Source: Amaurobius ferox
Lineage: Eukaryota > Arthropoda > Arachnida > Araneae > Amaurobiidae
Assembly: GCA_951213105.1 (NCBI GenBank)
Contig: OX578148.1
Coordinates: forward strand, 140,882,415 to 140,946,414
DNA: 64,000 bases
Direction of reading: 5' to 3'
The position numbers were made by a program, and so were the translations under genes. Positions 10,923 through 21,949 of the stretch are shown in pieces; within the stretch, counting starts at the first letter, position 1; each line of letters begins with the position of its first letter. The notes below the pieces were generated by a model, which had not been told where the DNA came from, did not search any database, and was given only the letters and a program-made list of their open reading frames with translations.

Positions 10923-11545
10923 TAGAGCATGGGCACGTGACGTCACATGGACCATTTTGTCCTTACGTTTCGTGACGTTTCTAAAACAAAATACTCGGTT
11001 GCTTAGAAGTATGAAAATGTTCGTTATTTCTGTATTAAAAACGGTTACTTTAGAAACTTACAATCGTTTAACCTTTCATTTTACTAAATTTATCTTGTTT
11101 GACTGATATTTCTAATTAACCGAAAAAAAAATTCACTTTAATTAAAATATATATACTAGGTTTTTTTTTAAAGAAAAATCGTTACATATCTTTCCCTTCA
11201 CGCTCGTATATACATTTCAGAACTTGCTAGTCAATGTATACATCTTTAGAACGCTAGTGAGTGACCACAGTAAAAATGTGTAGTAGTGTACACCCATTTA
11301 AAATCAATTAAAGTGCCCTTTAGCAAATAAAATTTTTAAATATACGTTGTTATTCAACTATTCTAAATAACTTATTTTCATCACAAAGATAAATTTCGAT
11401 GTTTAATGGGTTTAGTTTCAATTTTTATTTGCCATTATCGTCCGTTTACCATGACACGCTATGATAAAACTAATGCCCTTCTGCCCTTACGTTTCTGCGC
11501 ATTCTACTACGCAGGTTGTTTATTTACACTCGTGCGCATGCTGTA
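10923..11545. mobile_element. TATAGAG-ended MITE B (TTA target)
   Basis: Ends TAGAGCATGGGCACG and (complement) TACAGCATGCGCACG agree at 13 of 15 positions. TTA flanks both sides (10920-10922 and 11546-11548), as in PIF/Harbinger insertions. A diverged copy in the opposite orientation lies at 24213-24819. Non-coding. Confidence 0.65.
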
Positions 11546-11548
11546 TTA

Positions 11549-12723
11549 GCTTGCTACACTGGAGGGTGAGCCCACAATCTGCGTATGCAATTCAAATTCC
11601 GCAACTGTGGGTTGCTTGAATTTTTCGTCAAAGTACCAGCAGAAGGACGCATGATAGCACAGATTATAGATTAAGCAATAGTTAAAGGGATAGTTGAATC
11701 CCTGCCATAGGAGAAAATTGTGGAATGTGTTTAGGAAGCTATAAGTATGTAGGTAAGTCCTGCAGAATCTAGAATAGTTCTGAGTATAATGGGCATTACT
11801 ATCAGGAATGAAATAACTACTGCAGACAAGAGTTAATCCTTAGTAAAACAGTACTATATTATAGTACTTTTTTATTAGTTTTAAAGCATTGACCATTTAT
11901 ATTTAGAATACGAGAGCACAGAACTTTCTGCTCATAGAAATTGTCCACGTCACGTGCGTGTCAACAGAACTCAAACCACATCTTTCTCATTCAAGGATCC
12001 AATGGAAAAGATGCCACTTTTGGTTTGCAACTTTTTTTCCCACAAAACTTTCCGTTGTTTGAAAGTTCACACTTTTATAGAACAGGTTTTCTTAATGTAT
12101 TGTGATATACAGAGTGTTTCAAAAAACTGTGAATCTCAATTCAATTTAAGAAATGCTTTTCTTAAGGTAGACTGCCAACGTATTCAGATTTTAATCGTGG
12201 GATACCTTTTAGAAGAAAGTACAAAATGTAACCATTTTCTTATACGGGTCCCCATAGAAAAAAATTTCAATGATATCAATCCTTAGTCCAATAAGTCATA
12301 AAAAAAAAGAAAGTTCAATTGTCATACGATCAAAATGACCATTCATTACAGTGTTCTACGAATCATTGGGAACTGTATGAAACTTTTGGTAAAGATGGGT
12401 GTGCTCGTCAAGTTTTCCAATAGATATTTTGTGTAATGAAATTTAATTTTTGTACGACTCCTGACACCGATGTTTTAGCCCGGTTTTTTTTTTTTTTTTG
12501 TATCGGGTCAAAGTGATATAAGTTCTATAACATCGACCATTTTTTCCCATGACCCATTTTGCATATTATAGAAAATGCCTTTTTCAATACATTATTAAGC
12601 GAATAACGAACAATTTGCTAATTGGAACTTGCTTTGTCCAGAGTCCGTGCTATATTTTGTACAATATCGTGTTACATGACTCAAAGCGCTCTTGTCAGAA
12701 AGTTTACTTTATTTGAAGCATTT
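11549..12723. other. intronic sequence without recognised genes
   Basis: AT-rich sequence containing ATACAGAGTGTTTCAAAA near 12109, a motif often found at ends of small arthropod DNA elements, and a T-run at 12483-12499. I could not pair the motif with a second end. Confidence 0.45.
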
Positions 12724-13496
12724 TTACTTTCCCTGCAATACATGGTAATCTAATAGGGAAAGTAATGGAATCATGCCAAAAATCGCAACTCGAGTTTTTG
12801 ACGGATCGACACGTTTTGGGACCTCTGAAACACACAACTACTTTTAGCGTGATGTTTGTGTGTGTATCTGTACAATGTACAGAAATACTCTAACTCAAAA
12901 ACTAATGGGCCGAATTTCATAAAATTTTATAGGTACGTCACTCGCGTATGACCCTGCTGCTGATTAGATTTTGGCATGATTCGGGATAAAATAACCCGCA
13001 TTTTTTTGCAAAATAAAAATCATATGTATCTACTCTAGTTAAAATAATTAGTGATCAATTGCACAAAATTTGATAGATAAGTCACTTGGGGGATACCCTG
13101 ATTCTGATTATATTTTGGTACGATTTGAAAAAGAAGTACCTGCCTTTTTTTTTAAGAAATGGCCCGCAAAAATGGACAAAATCTAAAATAAAAAAACTAC
13201 GTATGCTTAAATGTATCCATTAAATGCATGTTTTATACGCAATTTTTGACGAGGAAAAGAATAAGACACACCATTACTCTAGAACTAACCGTTCTTGAGA
13301 TCTTTGAGTTTTTCGTATTTTTGTTACGCCACCTTTGAAAAAATGTCCAATTACTAAATAAAATCGAAAATTGAATTAAAAGTGCAAATTTTGTGTTATT
13401 TTGTGCAATGAAACCCAATTTAATGAATTATTAAAGTAATAAAGAAAAAATGAATTTGGGTCTGCAGGGATAAAGTCATGTGCTGTCCACATCAGA
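12724..13496 (-). mobile_element. family 2 hairpin-ended element, copy 1
   Basis: On the minus strand it starts TCTGATGTGGACAGCACATG, has blocks on TTTGCAAAA/GGCCATTT and a TGTGTGTGT tract, and ends in the hairpin at 12724-12765 (TTACTTTCCCTGCAATACAT paired with AATAGGGAAAGTAA). The first ~30 bases are the same as in family 1, but the body and the hairpin loop differ. No coding capacity. Confidence 0.6.
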
Positions 13497-14269
13497 TTTT
13501 TTAAATTGAAAGCGTGGGTCTGCGAACCAAAAGATATTGAGTCTTGCAATCTTTAAGAAACACTTTGTATAAAATAGTTTTAAAAACGACGAGCCTTTGA
13601 AAGTTGGACTGGTTACCCACTTAGAAACTATCGCCGCATACTAGACAAATATCATTGATTTTACAATATGAAGAGACTAAAGAACGAATAAGAAGAAAGT
13701 GAAACAACCCCTTGGCAATAATCACTTTAGATTTCGTCTCTTTTATTTTTTACACGCTTTTGTAAGGAAATAGGATCGATAACATCGCCACCACACAGTC
13801 GCCAAAGGGGTTATCATATTATTAAAGTTCGAAGAAATGATATTTGGAGAAATAGGTAACAAAAATATTTCTCTTCTCCCTACATTTTTCTGGAGACGCT
13901 TTTAAAAATCTTTTTAATCCATATTTCTCGTCTATCGTCTGAACTTCGAGGGTAGGTTGGAATAAAGTACACATATCCGGCCAAAAGTGCGCCAGTGGAG
14001 GTTGATAAACTACACAAAGTTTGAGGATTTATTTTTAATATATTTTTTTATATATAAATCGATCTAATAACTCAAAATAGTGCCTCGTAGAACAACGTGT
14101 TATCTATTTCTTTAGTATATGTTGGAAGTGGAGGCACCTCTATACATTTTGGCGTCTGAATTTACATGGATTGATTTTATATTCTCGATTCGTAATATAA
14201 CCAGTTCATAAGACGGCTAAAAACTTGACCGGCGCTAAGTGGTCAAGTCTTTAGCTGTCGACTGTTCGA
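13497..14269. other. intronic sequence without recognised genes
   Basis: AT-rich sequence; nothing recognised as coding or as a transposon end. Confidence 0.45.
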
Positions 14270-14283
14270 CTGTGTATGTAATA

Positions 14284-14683
14284 CCCCCCCCCCCCTCGCT
14301 CGGGGCGGGCCACTCTTTGATTAGTGGTTACGGATCTTAGCTCTGTAGCTCTGGTCCTCCAACCTGGGGGGGGGGCATAATAATCGGGTTACCTGGTAGA
14401 CGATGAACTGTCCGTCGAACCAGGGAGACTAATAGACCCCGACTCTTCCGGGTGGCCGAGACCACTGGAATGTGCCTATTCATGGCCTGAGCCAAGGTCC
14501 GGTCGGTGGCTGGGGTCGGCCTTGGCAGGTGTTCTTAGGGACCCTACCCGGTGAATGATCCCGTCGAGAAAGTGGTCCTCGGCTGCGGCTTTGCTGGAAG
14601 AGATTTGGTTAGCCTGTGCTTCCTCCCCTCGTAGACGGCATAAACCCTCTGGTTGCCGCGGGAGGTTGACTTTTCTCTCTTCT
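14284..14683. mobile_element. 400-bp GC-rich retroposon with 14-bp target duplication
   Basis: CTGTGTATGTAATA is present perfectly at 14270-14283 and 14684-14697. The insert is far richer in G+C than its surroundings, opens with a C-run (a G-run tail if read on the minus strand) and contains another G-run at 14367-14376. A perfect duplication of this length points to target-primed reverse transcription, so it is a LINE- or SINE-type insertion. I do not recognise the family. It stops 24 bp below the donor side of PHM exon 14722-14805. Confidence 0.75.
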
Positions 14684-14721
14684 CTGTGTATGTAATAAAA
14701 TAGTGTTTTTCTGAAACTTAC

Positions 14722-14805
14722 TTAAGAAATGTTCCACGTGGGCGTAGTGAACTTGAAGCACTAAGTAGTTGATCCCCGTGTCCTTCCCCACCTTGAAGCC
14801 AACAC
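14722..14805 (-). CDS. PHM: PHM exon (third in this window)
   Basis: The acceptor is CTTCTTCTCTAG and the donor GTAAGT. The 84-bp exon reads VGFKVGKDTGINYLVLQVHY followed by AHVEHFL, and begins and ends in phase 1. VGFKVG, YLVLQVHY and the following AH are diagnostic of PHM. The His of QVHY corresponds to the third ligand of the first copper site (His172 in rat numbering). Dopamine/tyramine beta-monooxygenase differs in this stretch, so PHM is preferred. A recent retroposon lies immediately downstream in the intron. Confidence 0.93.
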
Positions 14806-14829
14806 CTAGAGAAGAAGATAAAATCATGT

Positions 14830-16652
14830 AAACAATTTGATTTGTCAATGCAGGTGAATGAATCCTAAATTTAATGGGACGAAGACGACTTCTTCGTCCC
14901 CGATGATCTGAGACATAGACCTATGCGATGGATGACCTTATTTAAGCTCTCCTATCGCAGAAATTTAGAGAGAAATGAAAACATGAAATGCACAAAACGA
15001 AATTGAAGACACACTTTGAATTAACGGATTGTCGGTTCTAAATTTCCTTTGATTATTGCATAGTAAAGTCACTGAACTTTATAATAAACATTATTAATAT
15101 AGTATTAAATTAATATATCAATAAATAAAGCTAATATAAGTTTAATATGAACCCTCTACTAATCGCCCTATTATAATTGCTGCAATCCCAAGTTTATTTT
15201 TCAGTCTTTAGATGTATTAATAGTCTTTATATTTTTAATTTATTCACAAATTATCCTGTTCATATTTTATACCTATTAGGGTGAAAATATTCCATTAAAA
15301 ATGTCAAAAATGTAATTGGTAGTATTAAGTTTTAGAAACTAAACGGTCATTTAAAAACACTAACTTCTGCTATTAACGAACTTCGGCAGGATTTTGTTAT
15401 AAGCTGCATTAGTAGAGATTCTAATAATTATTATACAATTATATAAACAAATTTGTTTCTTTTTTACAAAATTAACTAAAAGATAATAATATCTTTATAT
15501 CTATTTCTAACAATTCACTCAATGTAAATCGAAATATTTTGAAATAATATGTCCAATTAAATTTGACTTCTAAATTTCCTTTGATTATTGCATAGTAAAG
15601 GCTTTAAATTTATTTATGTTGTTTGAATTCACAATTTTTACAAAATAAAACTATCTTTTCGAATTGTATGTAACATGTGGTCATAAATACCTATACGACT
15701 ACAACTAGAAAAAACACACTACAGCTAAACGACTGCAGCTAAATAAACGACTACAGCTAAATAAAATGAATGATAATCTTATATATAATGCATCTAGTTA
15801 TTTTATACTGAATGATTTAATTTTTAGTGTTAGTAAGATTAAAAATATTACATAAAAAACATAATAAAAAAGTGACGCCGCTGTTTGACACATTTCGCGT
15901 TTCTCGAGCTTCTCTGTCTCATACCGCTAAAATTATGACATACAAAATATGAAATTAGGTACATTTGTAAAGGAATATAAGGAGAATACGCTGAAATAAA
16001 CAGTTTTCGATTTAAACTTTCGTTTAAGAGATAGTTAATGTCAAAGTAAAAGAAAGAGTATTTGAGCTGCGAGTTCGCGTCCTTTGCAGACTATCAATAG
16101 CAAGACCACGGACTTTTGAAAATATGTACCTACATAGTTGAATTTCTGCAAGACGGAGCCATTTTTTTATTTTTAATTTCGTTTATGAGTTATTCTATTT
16201 TTGTGCACTTTCGAAAATAACATTTTTCTTCGGTCTAGACAAAGATTCAACGATTCATGCCAATAGTGAGTAGGAGTGCTCCGAACGGGTTAAAAGAGCG
16301 TGTAAAGCGATCGCTCAGAGTTAGTAAATCCCAGCAAACAAGGGGAAGCTAAGTAGCAGGCGGCACGAAACCGCTCGCTAAGAGGGTTGACAAGCTTACC
16401 GTGCAAGTGTTAATTAAGATTTATATAGAGTAATTATTTATCTTCATAACCATTATGTTACAATTAACAGTGATAAATAAAAAGTTAAACAACATCCCTA
16501 TGTCAATACACTTTGTTTTATTTAAATATTATTTATTTCAAGGTAATAATATGTATGTACAAATAAAATGTAGTAGCAATACAGTATTCTTGTTATAACT
16601 GATACCTTTTCTATTATGAACGCAATTTTTTATCTGAGGAATATATAATGTG
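14830..16652. other. intronic sequence, mostly unrecognised
   Basis: AT-rich; a segment TAAATTTCCTTTGATTATTG occurs twice (about 15040 and 15571), and CGACTRCAGCTAAATAAA is repeated near 15730-15760. The right part may be the upstream portion of the reverse-transcriptase-like relic at 16653, but I cannot read a protein there. Confidence 0.4.
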
Positions 16653-17031
16653 TAGATATGTTGGTGATTTAATTTCTATTACTATTAACGCCACTAACTA
16701 TATTCATATTACCCCTCTAATCTACCTAATGAGCATAGTGTGAGTGATAATGTTCACTGTTTAGATTTAAATTTAAGTTTGGATCCCTCATAATAATCCT
16801 ATTACTAATTTAATTGATAAAAAAAATAATTACAATTGTAATATTAGTAAATTTCTATCATTTCATTCTTGTAATTCTATTAAAGTATTCTATAACAGTA
16901 TTTTAAATCCATTTTTTAGAATACATAAACTTTCTAAAAAAAATGATCATCATTTACACATTAATAACCTGAAGCGTATCAGTAAGCTTTATAACTATCC
17001 TGAAATTTTTCGTCTGAAGTATTATTCGTAA
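16653..17031 (+). pseudogene. degenerate reverse-transcriptase-like fragment
   Basis: The segment begins RYVGDLISI, which looks like the palm motif Y-x-D-D-L with the first Asp changed to Gly. It is followed, after a stop and a frame change, by HCLDLNLSL, then (after another stop) by LIDKKNNYNCNISKF and FYNSILNPFFRIHKL, to a TAA at 17029-17031. The order Y-x-DD, LDL, DK-N-Y-F, and an aromatic-rich FFRI segment is familiar from palm/thumb regions of retroelement polymerases of the kind scattered through arthropod genomes. The family is not established, and the reading needs two stops and at least one shift. Inactive. Confidence 0.4.
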
Positions 17032-18326
17032 TTTCAAGTATCCATAATAAGTTATTCGTTTATCCATTTTTAATACACTTAATTCACTTTATATAATTCA
17101 ATTTTTATTATTTAATCCATTTAATTTTTACTTCTCTCCATATCTCAGTTCCACTTATTTTAAATTATCAATTCAACTCATTCCTGTTAGATTCTTTTCA
17201 GTTATTTTCCATTTGTATTCCAGTTCCAGAGTTTCCTGTCTGTTTCACCTCTCCTCTTTTGATGCCTTCTCTGGTTTAGTGTGAGGTAAGGTTTTTTATT
17301 TTTCTATTTTATTATGCAGTGTTTAGTCCTAAGTAAAAGCACCGTTAATATATGTGTTATAGAAACGCTGCTGCATTTGCTGATTAAGTGGATTTTAGAC
17401 GAAGTATTTTTTCGATGATTGCAATTAATTTCATACTTTGGTTCAATACCCTTTTCGTGTATTGTATCCAAAGAACTGACTCATTAGGCACATGATACCA
17501 TTCCTTCCTTTACCTCCGTGTTTCTGATTTTTATCATTCTCTTTCATCGGTATTTAACATTCACTGTTATTTTAGTTTTTTTATTTTAATAAATACTATT
17601 GTCTATTTTGTTACTTATGTATTTAGAGTATATGGAAATCATGTTGTGAAGAACATAAAATATAGGGCTTCAATACTATACGTAATATTATGTTTCCCCC
17701 GCTTTATTATATATTTCAAGTGAATAAAATATTATATATTATAAGTGAATGAAATGAAATGAATTAGCTACACGTCCATGCATAAACAGATTAAAAGTAC
17801 TGATATACAAAAGGTTCATTTTTACAATTAAGGACGTGAAAACATATGATGAAAATACCCTACCACTTTCTAGTGTCCTTCATCAGAGGTATTAAGAAGA
17901 GCAATAACACATAGGAAATTTATACGAAACCGAATACGAAGTAACGTTTGCATATTGCAATAGGGAACAAGCAGATCCGATAAGAAATGCATAAATGCTT
18001 ACATAAAAAACGTAAGAGTATAGGAAAAAAACGAAAAAAAAATATTGCTAAAGAAAATACATAGCAAAGGGGAGAGGGAGAGAGTTTTGTTTTCAAATAT
18101 GCCAAAATGAAACAAACTGTGGGTATTTTGTCGCTGAGATCGTATACCATTACATGCGCAAACTTTGTCAGCAAAAGGTAATTTCACTGTGTGGTTTAAT
18201 CCCCTACGATTCCAAGCTATTCTGACTAACATAAACTCAATAAAAGTAGCCTCTAGACAGTTGGTACCATAAAAACCTAAATATAATCGAAATAAATCCC
18301 AAAGATACATAGTAAACATTTATTAA
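17032..18326. other. intronic sequence without recognised genes
   Basis: AT-rich; no coding pattern or transposon end recognised. Open frames on the minus strand near 17920-18319 look like chance translations of T-rich sequence. Confidence 0.45.
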
Positions 18327-19051
18327 CACTAAACGTACCTTTGTAAATTTTTTTATTACAAAATTCGCATATAATGGTATCGCTTTTTCTCGACTTATTA
18401 CTTTTTCTATTAAATGTATACAATCCATTTTTCAATATTTATTTTTCTTCTTCTTGCGTTTATATGATAAAGATACATAGTCTACCGTTATCTACCACGA
18501 CCGGTCATTTGACCGAGAGAAAAATGGATTGCCTTATGAGGTTATCGGGCCAGAAAATATGTTCCACATGTTTTCGTTCGTTTCCAGCACATTTCTGCAA
18601 GGACTGTTGCGTAGCAAGTTCAATTTGAAATGACTGCGCATTAAAATTTCAATAAAGTGCGTAAAGTTTTAAGTTGCAAGAAAAGGTGACAGAAACTGAA
18701 AAGTATTATGAGTTCGTTTATATTTTGTTTTTACAGCGTTACTCCATATACAAAACGATATACAAAACGAATACTGTAAAGGGTAAAGTGAAGACTGCAT
18801 TTTCGTCGATAATTGAGCACCATATTATGAAACATATAAGAACATGCACAATAAAAGAAGCCAATCGAGTTTCAGAAACCGAATGGAGTTTATTACCTTA
18901 AATTAAATTAATTAGGAAATATTAAAAAGTTTGATATTTCCTTACTAAAATCAATATTACTTGCATTCAATCCGAAAAAATAAAGTTTTTATCTAAAAAG
19001 CGGTCATTTGACCGGTTACGATACTAATATTGAGTGCCGGTACGTTTAGTG
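18327..19051 (+). mobile_element. piggyBac-like element remnant
   Basis: Terminal repeats CACTAAACGTACC (after TTAA, 18323-18326) and GGTACGTTTAGTG (19039-19051) are perfect over 13 bp. GGTCATTTGACCG occurs near both the transposase relic (18504) and the right end (19003), a sequence pattern common in piggyBac-like ends. The right flank is ATAT rather than TTAA, so that duplication is lost or the end is displaced. It ends 31 bp from the donor of PHM exon 19083-19304. Confidence 0.65.
18464..18628 (+). pseudogene. C-terminal zinc-binding tail of a piggyBac-like transposase (remnant)
   Basis: Within the piggyBac-like element, an open frame ends in TGHLTERKMDCLMRLSG, then QKICSTCFRSFPAHFCKDCC, VASSI and a TGA. 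The Cys-x2-Cys ... Cys-x2-CC spacing resembles the cysteine-rich C-terminal domain of piggyBac transposases, and it sits at the expected 3' side of the element. The upstream DDD catalytic core is absent. Assignment depends on the context more than on the peptide. Confidence 0.45.
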
Positions 19052-19082
19052 ATATAAATAATAGGAAATAGTGATTTCTTAC

Positions 19083-19304
19083 CTTCCGGTAACGCGAGCG
19101 GAGGTGCATCCTTGGCCCAGGCGTAGATGACTTGCGAGCCGGCCGAGCAGGTAGGCCCCCCCGGGTATCCGGACTGCTGGCCGCTCATCTCTCCACAGTC
19201 CCACACGAATCGTGGGGAGTCTCGCTGCCACTGCCCCGGAATCTCGCAACCGTAGATCAGGATGTGGTGGGCCGTGAGCATCGAGGCGTTCGGCGTGAAC
19301 CCCA
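19083..19304 (-). CDS. PHM: PHM exon (second in this window), first copper site
   Basis: The acceptor is TTCGTTCACAG and the donor GTAAGAAAT. The 222-bp exon starts in phase 1 and ends in phase 1. It reads VGFTPNASMLTAHHILIYGC, later FVWDCGEM, GPTCSAGSQVIYAWAKDAP, and LALPEG. Fly PHM has the same order (VGFNPNA, TAHHMLLYGC, WNCGEM, IVYAWARDA, LPEG). The adjacent His-His of TAHH are the first two ligands of the first copper site (His107/His108 in rat), and the Cys of YGC, WDC and PTC match conserved disulfide partners. The enzyme oxidises the alpha-carbon of C-terminal glycine in the secretory pathway using copper, oxygen and ascorbate. It is the largest and most certain exon here. Confidence 0.95.
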
Positions 19305-19430
19305 CTGTGAACGAATAAAAGAAACTAATAAGTGGAACCGAAAGCCTTCCCTTCAAAAGATTTAAAAGAGTCCCCGTACAGACGAACAAGAAAATATTTT
19401 GCCTTTGAGTCTAAACATTAATTGCCAACA

Positions 19431-19860
19431 TTTTTATTTACTTATTTATTTATTTTATTTACCCAGACCGTCCATCTCACCCAAAGGGTATAGAGCAGTT
19501 ACAACGGACGGCCGAAAAAAAAAATCCCTACAGAAATAGCAATACACATAGGTATACGACATACATAGACAAAATAGAGATACATTTTAATAGAGATAAA
19601 TTTTCACAGGTACATAAAATTTGGGAAAGTCAAATTGCGTAAAAAATAAACAGCTACCTCCTATTTAAATTGGGAAATATTGAGAGATTTAGAACCCTGT
19701 GAAAACCAAATAAAATATTAAATTTATGATAAATCATTAAAGAAAACAAACTAAAAAGTAAAACGATATACAAATAAAAGACAAAACAAAACAGTTGGAG
19801 TAGTATAGAAAGTCAACGACACTGACTATAATCATTTTTTAAAGCGGAAGTACAGCCACC
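19431..19860 (-). mobile_element. LINE 3' end with TAAA tail
   Basis: On the minus strand the sequence ends GATGGACGGTCTGGGTAAAT followed by an irregular (TAAA)n tail (19431-19462). Such ends are typical of non-LTR retrotransposons. Upstream is an AT-rich 3' untranslated region with TTCGGCCGTCCGTTGTAACT. A related 3' end lies at 45933-46330. I cannot define the 5' end or a coding part. The tail lies 126 bp upstream of the acceptor of PHM exon 19083-19304. Confidence 0.6.
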
Positions 19861-20737
19861 CATGCGCAGAAAACGACTTAACAGGCTCTGAAATTTCTCC
19901 GTGAATTCGAATACAATTTTTTAATCGCTCTATAGAGTTTTCATTTTTATAGTCATTAGAAAACCAAATAAATTGATTTGCAGTGGTTGACCTAGTAAAA
20001 GGCAATTTTTTAGAACGCGGACAATGTAGCGTTGAAGGCCCAGACCACACGACCAACCCAGGGGGTTTATGGTATCAAGTTGTGTGGCCGGGGACAATGT
20101 AGCGTGTCATGTTCAACATTAACCGTAGCATTACAGATACATTTTTTAGTAGATTTAATATTATTAATATTTAACTGTTAACAAAAAATAAAGTCGCATG
20201 ACAGTTAATATTAAATGTTGTTGTTGTTAAAATTACGAAAGTCAATTTTAACTGCCAGCGATAAAATAAGTAAATAGACATTAAATTAAAAAAATAAATG
20301 CTCTCTTTTTAATACAAGCACCAGTAATGCTATAATTTTAATACCAGTTTAAAGAAACAATTGCTCTATGGCAACATGTAGCGGATTGAGCAACTCGGGT
20401 AATAATATTTTTCGAACGCTGACGAGTGTGTGGGATATTAATTTTGAAAACTTTTCTCGAGTAAGATGAAAGTGGGGTTGTGCGTGATTTACTTGGGCCC
20501 TGGATAACCACACATATATTTTTTGAGCAAAGCTAACTAAAAACACACTGTACAGTAGATGGCAAGCTATTTTATCTCAATGCGTCCACGAGGTATACGG
20601 GTCAAAATGCCAAAATTGTTTTTCGTGCAAATATTAATAAATTGTATATATTTAAAACACCAGATTCATGCTTATTCTCAGGACTACACATTCGAGTGCG
20701 GGCGGGCTTCAAAGACGAAAATGTATAATAGATTAAA
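19861..20737. other. intronic sequence without recognised genes
   Basis: AT-rich. GACCACACGACCAACCC...GGGTTTATGG...GTTGTGTGGCC at 20041-20091 is a partly self-complementary block that also occurs in the Helitron-like units (36680-36735 and its repeats). Confidence 0.45.
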
Positions 20738-21513
20738 ATCAAAGACAACTAAAAAATAGGTTTTGTCTTTTTACGACGTACAAGAATCACCGCTTTCGGC
20801 CCCTATTATGCCCATCATCGGTTTCCTTTTCTGAACCTTTTAACAAGGTGCGAACATGTGCTTAAATAGAGTCCATAACCGCCAGGTAAAATTGACATAT
20901 CGATCCATTTACGTTTTTACATTTTTAAATACGAGGCATTTAAAATGTAATTTAACCATAACATACAAATTACAATAAAAGGAAAAGGTTCATACGTTAA
21001 ATGGTAACCAATAGGAATTTCGTTCAAAAACGAAATAAAGCAAGTACACTCGATTTTCAGAAAATTATATAAAGGTTTGGAGTCGAGAACGCATAACTAA
21101 GGGTCTGAACGGGATCAAAATTACAAATGTAAAGATAAATAAAAAGGGATTTATAAAGTAAAATATTACTTGCCAAACCTTTGTATGATTTTCTGAAAAT
21201 TGAGTAGTTGCTTTATTTCGTTTTTGAACGACATTCCAATTGGTTACCATTAATTTATGAACCTTTTCTTTTTATTGGAATTTGCATTTGATAATTAAAT
21301 TGCATTTTAATTGCCTTGCATTTAAAAATGTAAAAATGTAAATGGATTGATATACCAATTTTGCCTGGCGGTTATGGCCTACATTTAAGCACATGTTCAC
21401 CACTTATTTTCACTTCACCACTGAAGGGCATAATAGGGGCCGTAAGATTTTGTACGTCGTAAACAGGAGATTTTAATAAAAGATTTTTAAGCCTATTTTT
21501 GGTTGTCTTTGAT
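20738..21513. repeat. fold-back (long inverted repeat), arms ~340 bp
   Basis: The left arm (20738 to about 21079) pairs with the right arm (about 21173-21513): ATCAAAGACAACTAAAAAAT with ATTTTTGGTTGTCTTTGAT, TACGACGTACA with TGTACGTCGTA, and GGCCCCTATTATGCCC with GGGCATAATAGGGGCC. The arms differ by many substitutions and small indels, so it is an older fold-back, with a spacer near 90 bp. Probably a fold-back DNA element; no protein recognised. Confidence 0.75.
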
Positions 21514-21949
21514 GTTAATGCCTTAATTGGTTGACGTGTTTCCATACTATTTTATTATGTACGAACATTTTTATGAAATAAAATTCCGATACAAAATCTG
21601 CCTCCATCTGTTTAGCTTCTGGCACACTTAACAAGTTTTGCAATAATTATGTGTTTCGTCATACTTTGATGAGAACTTCAGACGTACGTGGCTGGAAGTA
21701 CCTGTTTGGATAAGTTTCCAAAATGGTATATCGAGAATGGTATCCACTTAAGGAGGGACATGTTCCGTGTATCCCCCATCCACCGCGGTTCTCGAAGCTA
21801 AGAGAATTTTGAATAATCTTTGCATTTTAATCCAAGACGTTTTAATCAATCATTCCTTTTAACTCGGGTATATACATATGTCAACATAACATAATGCCAT
21901 ATTCAATATTCGATGATTTTCATCCACTGTCATTCAAACTGGGGTACAG

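Noticed and set aside
14609..14848. A single 79-codon minus-strand protein
   Set aside because: Only the segment 14722-14805 is an exon; the rest translates intron and the inserted retroposon.
17920..18319. Overlapping minus-strand frames with hydrophobic stretches that look like membrane segments
   Set aside because: The hydrophobicity comes from T-rich sequence; two frames overlap the same bases and neither has a recognisable family or splice context.
19024..19389. A 121-codon intact small protein
   Set aside because: It is the PHM exon 19083-19304 read through its donor and acceptor into intron.
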